Shown here one piece after another: positions 19,652-30,306 of a DNA stretch of 45,533 nucleotides. The translations under genes and the position numbers were made by a program. The stretch spans positions 1 to 45,533 of the forward strand of contig JABCPU010000504.1 of assembly GCA_016800925.1 (NCBI GenBank). The letters are read 5' to 3'. This DNA is from Suillus spraguei (lineage: Eukaryota; Basidiomycota; Agaricomycetes; Boletales; Suillaceae). Below the pieces are notes generated by a model. The model made no database searches. It was not told where the DNA came from and worked only from the letters and a program-made list of their open reading frames with translations. Numbering within the stretch: the stretch's first letter is position 1; the number at the start of each line of letters is the position of its first letter.

Positions 19652-20525
19652 CTGCCAGGTTGTGAGATGCATTTGTGTTGAGTTATCTGCAAGTCTCAGA
19701 CATGTTGTTGAAGTATGATCTAACTTGATGAAGGCAAGTAAGGGTGACTGGGTGGACTGGTGAAGAGTGCTGACTCTACAGAGCTCCTCTGGATGAAAAT
19801 GAAAACTCGTCCCAAGGGGATTGCTACTGAGAAAAGATTCCTCTAAGAAAATGAGGGGATCAGTGGGCTAGATTTCAGTCTGGGGACTCGAAGAGCATCC
19901 TAGAGCAAATGAGATCGTGGGAACTTGAAGTGCGTCAAAGGCGCCAAAAGCGCACTTTGTATAGAGACACATGAAAGGCGCGGATAGGCTTTTTAAGTCT
20001 GGAGAGGCAAAGGTACAATACTACTTGAGAGAAGGAAGGCGAAAACAGCAAATATGTTCGTGAAGTGGTCAAGCGCGAGCTCAGGCAAATGAATCCAAAA
20101 TGAACTTTGATATTCACTACTACAGTACCAGTAGATGGTGGAACGGAAGATGATCCTTCTTTTTCCTGCTGATGTATATATATATCCCTGTGCGAGTTCC
20201 CAGGGTGTGGAACCAAGTAGGTAGTGCTCATGTATGTAAGGTGAGTAACATAGGAAAAATAACAAGAGTGGTATGTGATAATAGAGTAATAGTGACTGTG
20301 CAAGCAAATAAGAACAGAACAAAATTGAGTATTCACCAATGGACCTTGGAGGACAGTGGACAGGACATGCGAATGGAGGACACCAAGTTTTGAGAGGATG
20401 CGATGAAAGGTGCCATAGGCACCAAAGCGCTTACGAGCACCTTAACACTGGTGGTTGTATAATGTGGGTGGCGCCTATGCAGGCATGGAGGCTCCAATCT
20501 CTACATTGATTGTACAGGAAACCTG
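19652..20525. other. Unresolved repeat-like DNA
   Basis: No domain-bearing frame is visible. The minus strand has a 134-codon frame at 19935-20339 with unremarkable composition, not supported as a gene. The motifs aggcgccaaaagcgcac, aaggcgcggatagg and ggtgccataggcacc recur, suggesting an old LTR or other repeat. The minus-strand solo LTR at 20526 inserted into this sequence. Confidence 0.35.
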
Positions 20526-21272
20526 TGTTAAGACCATACTCAAAGGGTAAGAATCTGAAGGGCTTTGGCCTCAGTTCGTGCACTGTGCCCCTTTTCTGAG
20601 TATTGCCCCTTATTTCGGAAGGAAGATATATGTTCAAAGGTCCAAAGGTGGTCGCATGAAGGATCCAGACATCTGAAGGTAATGGATATGTCATGTCCGA
20701 AGGATATCCAGAATGTAGGAATGGAACAAGGTATAAGGCTAGTGTTGGACAGAGTCCTAACTAGAAACTAATGGGAATAGACTACCCGAAGGTAGAGTTG
20801 GAGATATAGACTATAGGAATTAATCCTAAGTCTCAGAGGATGACTAGAGTTGGAAGGAACTCAAGTCCGGAGGAACAGAATGAGCAGAATCTAAGATGAT
20901 ATTCAAACTAAGGTTCTACAGAGGTTTACATGTAGGTTATATATTATAGGTAACGGGATGTTCAATCCCCCGGGTCCAAAGGTCATGTGCAAAGTATAAT
21001 GGAAGTCTATCAGTATGTACATTAGATCAGTGAGTGTGAGTTGGAAATGAAACATATGTAACAGATCAATAAGCAGGACAGAATGTAACGATAACCGAAA
21101 TACTGGACACAGGAAAGATACTGAAAGGAGATAGATGCTGAGTTAATAGTGGTGAGAGAAGTCAAGATGTAGGAAGGTTTGGATGGGTGGACCAGATCAG
21201 ATCTGTGGACTGGACAGAAGCAGAATTGATCAGATCTGATCAGATCTGGGATCAGAAGTATGGTATATGACA
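20526..21272 (-). mobile_element. Solo LTR, family C, with ACCTG target duplication
   Basis: The 747-bp sequence runs in minus orientation from TGTCATATACC (complement of 21262-21272) to CTTAACA (complement of 20526-20532). Perfect ACCTG repeats flank it (20521-20525 and 21273-21277). Two further copies of the family lie at 21612 and 29062. It has TG...CA ends and no internal coding, as expected after LTR-LTR recombination. Confidence 0.93.
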
Positions 21273-21832
21273 ACCTGCTGACAAATGCATAGCGTACTTG
21301 TACAGAAAAATACCTACTTATATATGCCAGCCAATGCTAAAGCCATGCTGCTGACATCTGGTAATATTGCACCATGAATCCCGAAGATTCCTGATAAGTG
21401 TCGAGCTCATACCTTGACCCCTGATATCCAACAGTATCCTCAGGCACAGAGACAGTGGCAGCAGCATCTTCACTACTAGTAGTAACAGGTTGACTTGGAC
21501 AATGTGATTGGATGTGCTCCCACATGTCTGGAACTGTTCATGGCAAGTCACGAAGTGTGCAATGTGCTTCAACACTTGTCAGGCTGTCAAATGAGAGGTT
21601 GAATGAGCTGTTGTCATATACCATACTTCTAATCCCAGATCCGACCATATCCGATCAGATCCGATTGATTCCATTTCCGTCCGGTCCACAGATCCTGTCC
21701 GGACCACCCATCTGAATGTGCTCACTTCTCGCACCTTAACTCCCTTGTGTATATCTGCGTCTATCTCCTTTCGTCTTTCCTCCTGTTTCCGGTATTCCGG
21801 CTGTGTATATTTCCATCCTGCATCACTGATCC

Positions 21833-22313
21833 TGTCACGAATTCCAAATACAAATCATTACTATTTCCTCAATTTCCCTAAAGCGTCTAAATCCAGCGCT
21901 AAGACAAACACAAACTCCATTGAAATCCCTATGGCCGCTTCTATAACCGAACTTCCTGATGAAGATGAAGAGATCTTTTATGATGCTATCGGATAAGATA
22001 AGATAAGATAAGATAGTATCACGTGATCTTAGAACCTTTCAGAATATGATGTCATAACAATGTCACAATCATCACATCATACGATTCTTACTTCTATTTT
22101 ATGATTGGCTAGTAGTTTCAAACTCAGTTTATATCTCAGTTTTAATATGTGTATATAGTTAGCTAGTTTTGCTGTAGTAGTTCTTTAGTTCAAACCTCTT
22201 GTATCTACACTTGTAGCAATCCAAGACGTCCTTGCTCTTCTCTTCCTCTGTGATAACCTTAGTTTGAGTCCTAGTCTCTGCCCTAGCGTTAATTCGTTTT
22301 GTGGGTTGTGACA
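21833..22313. mobile_element. Nested solo LTR, family D, in family C LTR
   Basis: A 481-bp insert with ends TGTCAC...GTGACA sits between duplicated GATCC (21828-21832 and 22314-22318). The sister LTR at 29062 lacks it, showing the empty site. It contains a short open frame (MAASITELPDEDEEIFYDAIG) and a GATAA run; no other copy occurs in the window. Confidence 0.9.
21992..22015 (+). repeat. (GATAA)n microsatellite in nested LTR
   Basis: ggataagataagataagata repeats the GATAA pentamer about five times inside the nested LTR, followed by a CACGTG-like tcacgtga. GATA motifs are binding sites of fungal nitrogen and iron regulators, so an LTR enhancer is possible but untested. Confidence 0.5.
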
Positions 22314-23074
22314 GATCCGTTACCTGTGTTCATTTCCGATTCATGCTTACTGATCCGCTGTGCATTAACTAATAGACTTCTGTTACACTTCATACATAGT
22401 CCTCGGTCCCAGACTTGTTGATTATCCGTCTTAGATACTTACAGTATGTAAACCACTTGTAGATCTCCGTAGAACCTTAGTTTGAATATCATCTTAGATT
22501 CTGCTCATTCTGCTTCCTCCGGACTTAAGCCGCTTTCCACTCTAAGTCATCTTCTGAGACTTAGGATTGATTCCTATAGTCTATATCTCCGACTCTATCT
22601 TTGGATAGTCTATCTCTGTTAGTTTCTAGTTAGGAACTCGTTCCAAAGCTAGTCTTAATCTTCGTTCTATTCTTACGTTCTGGATAACCTTCGGACATCC
22701 GGATCTGTCATGCAACCCCTTCTGGATCTTCGGACATATAATTTCTCCCTGAAATAAGGGGCATTACTCGGGAAAGGGGCACAGTGCATGAACTGAGGCC
22801 AAAGCCCTTTGGATCTCTCTACCTTTGAGTACGGTCTTAACAGCTGTCAATCCCAGCTATGCAGAGCAAGAAAGCCTGCCAGTGCACCCCATGTCAGTGG
22901 CCAAAATCAAATGATGAAATTCAATCTCACTTGTTGTATAATGGCAGGCCTATTGATGAGCTTGAAAGCTTTGACAAACCATCAGACAGAACAATCATGA
23001 AGTGTTGGTTTTGTCACATCAAGTCGAATGTTGCCTGGGATCTTTCCAGCTGCAAGTTGAGATACTGTTTCTGA

Positions 23075-24185
23075 AACAATGTTGCCATGCTGCAGCTCTC
23101 AATTCACTCACTTTACATGTAGCTAAATTTTCTTACATCATAAAACTCCAGGAATGAACTTAATTCCTAAATGGAATTATATTAGGGTTTGCAATATTTA
23201 AACTGGTTTTATATATTACAAACCTCAATGTAAAGGCTGCTAAGTAGACAGAACACTATATTAAATAACATGTGGAAAGAACCTTAGACTACAACATCCT
23301 CACAGAAGAATTGGAAAACATATTTAAGGTAGTAAACAAATAAAAAAAGGCTATTTGACTTGAAGAAATTCTTTGAAATTGCCAATAGAGCATACAATTG
23401 AAACTGGGAGAAACTTGAATGAGTTGTTATTGTGGGCAGATATCTGATCTCAAGCAATTTTCATCAAAAGCTAATAGTAATTAGTGAATTTGCCAGTAAT
23501 GGATGAGATACTAACATATCTTGAAATATAACATTAGCAGCTTATCACTTTGCTATGGTGGCTTTCTGTACTTTTTGCACTCTTTCTACACATATCTCGA
23601 GTTCCTCTATATTCCTTAAGAGGTCCTAATCCAAGAAATTAGTTATACATTTTAAGACATCTTAAAAGCAGCTTCTAGTACCTTAGTTGGTGAATGATGT
23701 TTCATATTGGCATATTGGCCCTAAGCTTCATATTGTCAATAATATTGCTTTTGAGATTTTTACAAGATAATAACAGAATTTTGCTACCACATGTCCTTAA
23801 GTACTTCCTAAAGATTGGATTTATAAGAAACACCAGTGGTAATTTTGATTGGATCTAGAGAGATAAGTACCAGACACTGGGTGTGTAGTAGTAACAGACA
23901 GTCTATGTAAAATGTCGTATAGACTCCAAACCATAAACATAATTCATATTTAAAGTCAGATATAGCAATACAATTTGATGCTTATTTCTTTGAGTTACCA
24001 TATATAAAACACTTATAAAAATGAATATTCCTTATGATATATTACAAGTAGTATCTTGACCATCTGACTTGAAGGATTAGAAGTTATAGTATATAGAATC
24101 TGCATTAGTCTTATAATATACAACTATGGAAGATTACATCAAGAGGTTATCTATTAAGTATTGCATGTACAGCAGCCTCTCCTAA
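23075..24185. other. AT-rich stretch without recognised genes
   Basis: About 1.1 kb of AT-rich DNA with no long frame, tRNA or domain. It lies between the split ORF and the element 3 LTR and is poorer in CpG than the flanks. It is probably an old, decayed insertion or intergenic spacer. Confidence 0.45.
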
Positions 24186-24812
24186 TGTTACAAACTGGGG
24201 TGGCATCACCAGCGACAGTGAAAAGACACAGACGGTCTGTTGGGAAGTTTTACAACATTCAAAAGAGAACAAGGTTTGAGAGTACAAAGAATAGGTTCTG
24301 AGTATGATCAAGGGTTCAGCCTCAGAGACAAGTCTCAGAGGTTCTATGAGAATAGAGACTAAGGCTAAGGAGTGCTTAGACTTAGAGACAACTAAAGGTT
24401 GGAGGCCTTTAGCGAAGGAGATTCCAGGTAAAACCCAGTGAGATTAAAGTAAGGAATCTATCACAAGTACACTGTGCTTATATAGGTACATATGTGCACA
24501 CAGACCAGGTAACTGTGGGAATATGACTGCATATCCTAATAAGGAAGGCATGTATAGTACAAGCATGTTGAAACACATAAGTCAAGATAAGAGCATGTGT
24601 TTAGCATACATGTATGCTAAACCAGCCGAGTCCGATTATTGAGTCATGGGGAGTCAGGATATCAGTGATATGACAGATATATGACATATTGTGTAGAGTC
24701 ATACTATTACATGATATCTGAGGGAAATGGAAGTGTCTGAGTGGTAAGCTCTGTATCATGTGATACACAGGAGTGAAAGGGAAAATAAACAGGGGCATGT
24801 ACGACTGTAACA
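24186..24812 (-). repeat. 3' LTR of element 3
   Basis: 627 bp, tgttacaaactggggtggca to catgtacgactgtaaca on the plus strand. The U5 half aligns clearly with the element 1 and 2 LTRs (caccagcgacagtgaaaag, ttccaggtaaaacccag); the U3 half is longer and diverged, marking a separate subfamily. The self-primer region appears as gattaaagt at about 24444. Confidence 0.88.
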
Positions 24813-24831
24813 TCACCCCTCTATTAAGTGG

Positions 24832-24848
24832 TTGGTTCACCGCACCAA
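24832..24848 (-). other. Hairpin downstream of the element 3 ORF3 remnant
   Basis: The minus strand reads TTGGTGC-GGT-GAACCAA: six of seven pairs form and the loop is again GGT closed by C-G. It lies 6 nt after the ORF3 stop. The stem sequence is unrelated to those of elements 1 and 2, so position, loop and pairing are kept rather than the bases. Confidence 0.45.
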
Positions 24849-24854
24849 TGCAAA

Positions 24855-25836
24855 CTAGAAGTCTGTTTCCATGCTGGACCAAGCGATATTGAAATCGATG
24901 TCTGCAAGCCAAGTTTCTGCATTGATCATACTAGGCATTCTTCCTTGTGCTCTAGTGGCAATGGTCTGATCAAAGGCTTCCTCTAGTGTCTTCAAATTAG
25001 CATAGTATCCCATGTCTCCAGGTCTCTTCCTCAACAATGTGCATTCATCTAGCGTCCAACAAACATCGGTAAGATGCCCTGGTGCAAACTTTCTGCAGAC
25101 ATGGCAGAAGTATTGAGAACAGTGTTGAAGTTTGTGACCATGTTGGTAACATCAGTGACAGTAGACATCAGCATAGTGTTGATGGGTGCGTGTCAAAGCA
25201 TCATGCTGCACAAGCTCAAGAGTATATTGCGAATCAGTCTGATCGGGGAATGGGGAATGATGGAGATCAAGAATCATGAGTGGGTCGATCCCCATAGACA
25301 TAATGGTTCTGACAATATGATGATGCCAATGCACAAATGAGGATGAAGATGTTCTCTGGGAGTATTTGGGAGGAGCTGGGATCAACTCGTGGAACGTGGA
25401 AGGTACATAATTCATCTAGATCAGGTTCGGTGGTGACAGGGGAGTGCGGTGGTGATGGTATGAAGGCCACAGGTGGCTGGTAAGGAGAATTCAATTCCTG
25501 ATCAAGATCCAAGATTGTTTTGGTGAAGTCTTTGGCAGCAAGAAGTCAAATAACAGCTTGCTTGATTGTTCTTTGCATGTAACATGCAGCGAGAGTGGTG
25601 TCTGTAATGGTGGCAGGAGTTACAAGTAATTTGGCCGTCCTCATAATAAGGACCAATTCTTTAAGCACAATATCATTCATGTGTGAGATGTGATTGTTGA
25701 GTTGTGTGGCATGGTGTGAATCAAGAATGATGGCTTCCCATCTCAACTGAACTTTTTCTGGTGTTTTGGGAAATATGACAGTGGGTGAGTCAACGAGACT
25801 CGAGACATTTGAGGGAGAAGTAGATGACTGAGACAT
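24855..25836 (-). pseudogene. ORF3 remnant of element 3
   Basis: Starting at ATG 25836 (MSQSSTSPSN) the frame resembles element 1 ORF3 in its helical N-terminal part (WEAIILDSHHATQLNN; RTAKLLVTPATITDTTL). A TGA lies at 25548-25546 where an Arg codon fits, and a frameshift lies between about 25280 and 25160. Then 25160-25059 encodes C-H-stop-CYQHGHKLQHC and CHVCRKFAPGHLTDVC: exactly the CX2CX4HX4C and CX2CX6HX4C pattern over the same 34 codons as in element 1, with a TGA inside the first knuckle (25154-25152). The tail (GDMGYYANLKTLEEAFD) parallels DEGFYDALHAWE. It is dead here, but shows that ORF3 predates the split of the two subfamilies. Confidence 0.72.
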
Positions 25837-28467
25837 GTTTTCTCTCGATGGGGTGTTTGTTCTGATCAAAGAGGTTACAGGGCATGTCACTTTTTATAAG
25901 TGTTTCTTCCTCTTCAATGATGTCAGGTGGAGGTTCTAGGAAGTTCGGACCATGGACATTATTTTTGCTATAGGATGATAAGATGGAAGCATGGAATGTG
26001 GGGTGGATTTTCCACTGTGGAGGAAGCTTGAGTGTGAATGTGATGGGCAACAGAACTGCAGTAATAGGGAAAGGTCTGTATTGTTTCAGTGCAAGCTTCT
26101 GTGATGGGAGTTTCAGTCTAAGATTAGCTGCAGACAGCCAGACCTTATCTCTGATCTTCCATGGGGTGTACTTCTCTCCTCAGGTTGTTTGGCCATTGTC
26201 TGCATAGCAATGTTATGGCAGGCGATTTCTACTTCTCTTATTTTCTGCAGAGATCATACTCAATCCTCTGCTGCAGGGATGGTGGAGTCAGGGATGAGAT
26301 GGGGAATGGCATGTGGCTCATATCCCATCATCAAGAAGAACAGTGATGCATTCCATGCATCATGTTTTCGGTGGTTGTGGATGAATTTGGCAATTGGTAG
26401 GTGCTCGACCCAACCTTCAGGGTTGTTGCGGCAGTAGATGCACAAGTATGTTTCAAGCTCCTGGTTGAGCTGTTCAGTTTGACCATCAGTCTGAGGGTGG
26501 TATGCAGTAGATGGAGTGATGATGTAGTCAAGGAGTCATGCAAGTTCTTTTGAGAAGTGAGATAGGAACTGCAGTCCACAATCAGAGATGATTTTTTTAT
26601 GGAGTCCAAATCAGCAATAGACGTGCTTCAAAAATAATTTGGCAACGCCTTCTGATGTGATGGTTTTCAAGCAAGGGATAATAATTACCCCCTTCATAAG
26701 GCCATGGTCTACCACGAGAATGATACTGTCAAAGCCCCCAGATACAGGGAGGTCAGTGACAAGATCAACAGAGACCTGGGAGAAGGGACAAGTCACAGAC
26801 AAGGGAATGGGGGTAAGTGGAGGTCAAACAGGATGAGTATCTGCTTTCATTTGCTGACAGAGGGTGCAACCCTCAACATATTTCTAGATATAAGAGCCCA
26901 TAGCGGGCCACCAGGCTTCTTGTTTCACAAGTTCTTCAGTTTTGAATCTACTGGGATGACCCATGGTAGGATGATCATGATATCTCTTCAGGATATCGGC
27001 ACAATGTGCTGGAGGGATGTAGGCATGGTTCTTGTAATAGAGGACATTCTCCTCAATTTTCCAATCAGAGAGTGCTGATTTCATAGGGGGAAGGCACACA
27101 CCATCAAGGGCATCAGAGGCTGTCTTGAAGACAGGATCATCAAGGGGATCAGAGGATAACAGCACATCCTTCAGATTGGTGTTGATAAGACGAATGAATA
27201 CAGCTTCAGGGAGTAGGGTCTGGTCTTCATTATAATCTTTGCTGGAGTCATAGTCGGGCTGGTAGGATAGTGCATCAGGTACGGCTAACTTTGTGTCTGC
27301 AATGTGATGCAGTTCAATGTCATATATAGACAAAATCAATTGCCAACATGCTTGGTGATGGGTAAGCTTCTGTGCACTTCTAAAGTACAGAAGGTTCTTA
27401 TGGTCAGTGAATACCAAGACAGGGTGTGGGTTTCCTTCAAGATAATGACACCATTCATTTAGGGCCCGGATAACAGCAAGTGATTCCCAATCAAAGATCT
27501 GGTAATTTCATTCTGCAGGGTTCAGGGACTAAGAGAGATGGGCACAGGGGTGATAAACACCATTCTCATCAGTTTGCAAAAGAACCCTGCCAGTAGCTAT
27601 GAGCGAAGTGTCGGTAGCAATAGTGAATTGTCAGGAAGGATCAGGGTTGCGGAGTACTGGTTGGGATGTGAAGTGTTGTTTTAGTTCTTTGAAGGTGTGC
27701 ATATGTCAGAGTAGTAGGAGATGAACGTGCAGTAGAAGTTGCAAAAAACCAAGGAATGACCAAACATCTTTTACTGATTTTGGAATTGGCCATTTGGCGA
27801 TTCCCTTGGTCTTGGCAGTGTTCACAGCAACTTTTCTGGGGCAAATTATCATTCCAAGGTATTCCACTTCTTCTGCATCAAAGGTACATTTCTTTGGTTT
27901 CAAGAACAGATGTTCTTTTCATATCTTCATCAGTACACATCTAGTGCATTCTCAGTGTTCTGCCATTGTCATAGAGAAAATCAGGATATTGTCCATGTAG
28001 ATCACTATCCATCCTTCATCAATTTCTTGTTGGAAGGTGTGATTCATGTACGCTTGGAAAGTTGCTGGGGAATTACAGAGGCCAAAGAACATCATGTTCA
28101 GTTCAAAGAGGTTGAATTCTGTAGTAAACACTGCTTTCCAGCGATCATCAGGATGGATGCGAATATTGTTGTAACCAGACCGAATATTCATTTCATAAAG
28201 AAATGTGCGTTGTGAAGGTGGGTGATGAAGGAAATGGGAAGTGGCAGAGGGTAGGCGTTCTTGACTGTCCAATCATTGATGTAATGATAATCTTGGCATG
28301 GACGAAGCTCTCTACTTTTCTTTCCCACAAAGAAGAAGCCACTAGCTTGAGGCAACTTCAATTTTGAGATAAAGCCTTTCACAATGTTTTCATCAATAAA
28401 CATTTTTTGATGGCAGAGTGTTCTTTCTCCAATAGTGGGTAAACCTTAGACATGCAAGGAATAAAAC
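25837..28467 (-). pseudogene. pol: Pol remnant of element 3 (RT to integrase)
   Basis: The minus strand encodes RT ([36 protein letters not shown]), RNase H ([18 protein letters not shown]), integrase zinc-binding region (RYHDHPTMGHPSRFKTEEL) and core ([36 protein letters not shown]). The RT active site is YMDN instead of YMDD (27999-27988). The integrase tail reaches [11 protein letters not shown] and then runs straight into ORF3: the chromodomain is absent. Stops and frameshifts are frequent. The piece is joined upstream to 31508-31704 once the LTR A insertion is removed. Confidence 0.85.
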
Positions 28468-28495
28468 TGTCATATACCATACATTCAGGTCCAGA

Positions 28496-28675
28496 TCAGA
28501 TCCGATCCATGGACATCCAGACACCCAATCCATACATCCTAGTCCGCCCATCCAATCCAGTTCACATATCTGACCCACCCATCCACTTCAATCCATATCC
28601 ATCCATATCTGATCCATATCCATATCTGACCCAGTCCATCCATCCAATCTGATCCACCCATCTGATCTGTGTCCA
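28496..28675 (+). repeat. Simple repeat of tccatatc/tgatcc in LTR A
   Basis: Short motifs (atccatatc, tctgatcc, acccatcc) recur without fixed period; the run resumes at 30307-30365 on the other side of the nested insertion, confirming that the two sides were once contiguous. Confidence 0.75.
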
Positions 28676-28678
28676 TAT

Positions 28679-30306
28679 TGTTACAAGAATACCTTCTTGC
28701 ACCCCTACTATCATTTTTCCTCCTATGCATCGCCATCTACTCTCATCCCGATGAGGCCTCCATCCTCGTCCTCCAATACCTCATCTGGCTTGCCATCATC
28801 ACTCCCTAACCTCGCCTATGCTCGTCTCCTCCATTGTCATTGAACACGCCCTCTTCACGCGCCTTCTACCTCCTTCACGCCTATACACGCCTCTCTTGCT
28901 TTGGGTGCTTCAAGCACCTCCTCTGCGCTCGTCGCATTACCCTGTGCTTCAACACACACACTCGCTCAGTTCATGGGAACCCCCTGTCTACCTTCAAGGA
29001 TGTCTTGGTATTGTGTTATGCTTTATCCTTTTACCGTTTACCTTTCTTGACTCATGCGCCGTGTCATATACCATACTTCTAATCCCAGATCCGACCATAT
29101 CCGATCAGATCTGATCAATTCCATTTCTGTCCGGTTCACAGATCCTGTCCGGACCACCCATCCGAATGTGCTCACTTCTCGCACCTTAACTCCCTTGTGT
29201 ATACCTGCATCTATCTCCTTTCGTCATTCCTCCTGTTTCCAGTATTCGGCTGTGTATATTTCCGTCCTGTGTCACTGATCCATTACCTGTGTTCATTTCC
29301 GATTCATGCTTACTGATCCGCTGTGCATTAACTAATAGACTTCTGTTACACTTCGTACATAGCCCTCGGTCCTGGACTTGTTGATTATCCATCTTAGATA
29401 CTTACAGTATATAAACCACTTGTAGATCTCCATAGAACCTTAGTTCGAATATCATCTTAGATTCTGCTCATTCTGCTTCCTCCGGACTTAAGCCGCTTTC
29501 CGCTCTAAGTCATCTTCCGAGACTTAGGATTGATTCCTATAGTCTATATCTCTGACTCTATCTTCGGATAGTCTATCTCTATTAGTTTCTAGTTAGGAAT
29601 TCGTTCCGAAGCTAGTCTTAATCTTTGTTCTATTCCTACGTTCCAGATAACCTTCGGACATCCGGATCCATCACACAACTCCTTCCGGATCTTCGGACAT
29701 ATAACTTCTCCCTGAAATAAGGGGCATTACTCGGGAAAGGGGCACAGTGCACGAACTGAGGCCAAAGCCCTTTGGATCTCTCTACCTTTGAGTACGGTCT
29801 TAACACGCCGCCTCATTGGCTCATACCCTTTTTACCTTCAGCTCCACACTTATGACTCCTTCACGCACATGCGCATTCTTATTGGTCGATATGCCTCTGA
29901 CTCGTTTACGAGCATGCGTCCCTATCTGACTTCATACTTAATTCAGCGATACTTACATATTTGCACTCCACTTCAATCTTACATATAAATACGTGCAGAT
30001 AGCCTTTGTACTTCTTTAACTTGAATCTACTTGATCTTCGACCCTGAACTTCTTTCGATAAGCTTTTCATAAGCTTATCGTCACTATTCAAACTTCATAG
30101 AAGCTCATCGCTTCTACGTCTTTGATCGTCATCAAGAACCTCGTCTCTATGACGTAGGTCATGAGACAGCACGTGGCACCCACCTCCGACCAATGCAACT
30201 AGCGCACTCCACGCTAGGAGACCGATACGCATGGGCTGCCGCTCTTGATAGAGCGCCCGTTGCAGACACCACTCAAGTTCCTTAGCGCCTGGCTAGGTCG
30301 CTGACA
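28679..30306. mobile_element. Insertion B nested in LTR A, CATAT target duplication
   Basis: Ends are TGTTACAAG...CGCTGACA with CATAT at 28674-28678 and 30307-30311. Without the family C LTR inside it is about 0.88 kb with no coding domain, so it is likely another solo LTR of an unrelated family. A TATA-like tacatataaatac occurs near 29980. The orientation follows the TG...CA ends and is tentative. Confidence 0.85.
29062..29805 (+). mobile_element. Solo LTR, family C, with CGCCG target duplication
   Basis: 744 bp from TGTCATATACCATACTTC to CGGTCTTAACA, flanked by CGCCG (29057-29061 and 29806-29810). It is nearly colinear with the LTR at 21612 but has the empty site where that copy carries the 481-bp insert. 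It is the innermost insertion of the element 3 nest. Confidence 0.94.

Larger units (their letters stand above)
21612..22842 (+). mobile_element. Solo LTR, family C, itself carrying a nested LTR
   Basis: TGTCATATACCATAC opens and CGGTCTTAACA closes this 1231-bp LTR; GCTGT repeats flank it at 21607-21611 and 22843-22847. Without the nested insertion at 21833-22313 and one GATCC copy it is about 745 bp, matching the other two copies. The 3' part contains ctgaaataaggggcattac and ggggcacagtgcatgaac, also found near the end of LTR A. Confidence 0.94.
21512..23074 (+). pseudogene. Small Cys-containing ORF split by a solo LTR
   Basis: The plus-strand frame before the solo LTR (ending SNERLNEL at 21608-21610) continues in the same frame immediately after one copy of the target duplication (SIPAMQSKKACQCTPCQW from 22848), ending at a TGA at 23072-23074 after SSCKLRYCF. 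Without the LTR it gives about 108 codons with CQCTPC and CWFC pairs. No family is recognised, and the start is uncertain. The perfect match of frame and TSD suggests that a real or formerly real coding segment was split, perhaps part of an older transposon. Confidence 0.4.

Noticed and set aside
19935..20339. 134-codon minus-strand frame
   Set aside because: No domain, no neighbouring exons and anonymous composition in repeat-like DNA; not supported as a gene.
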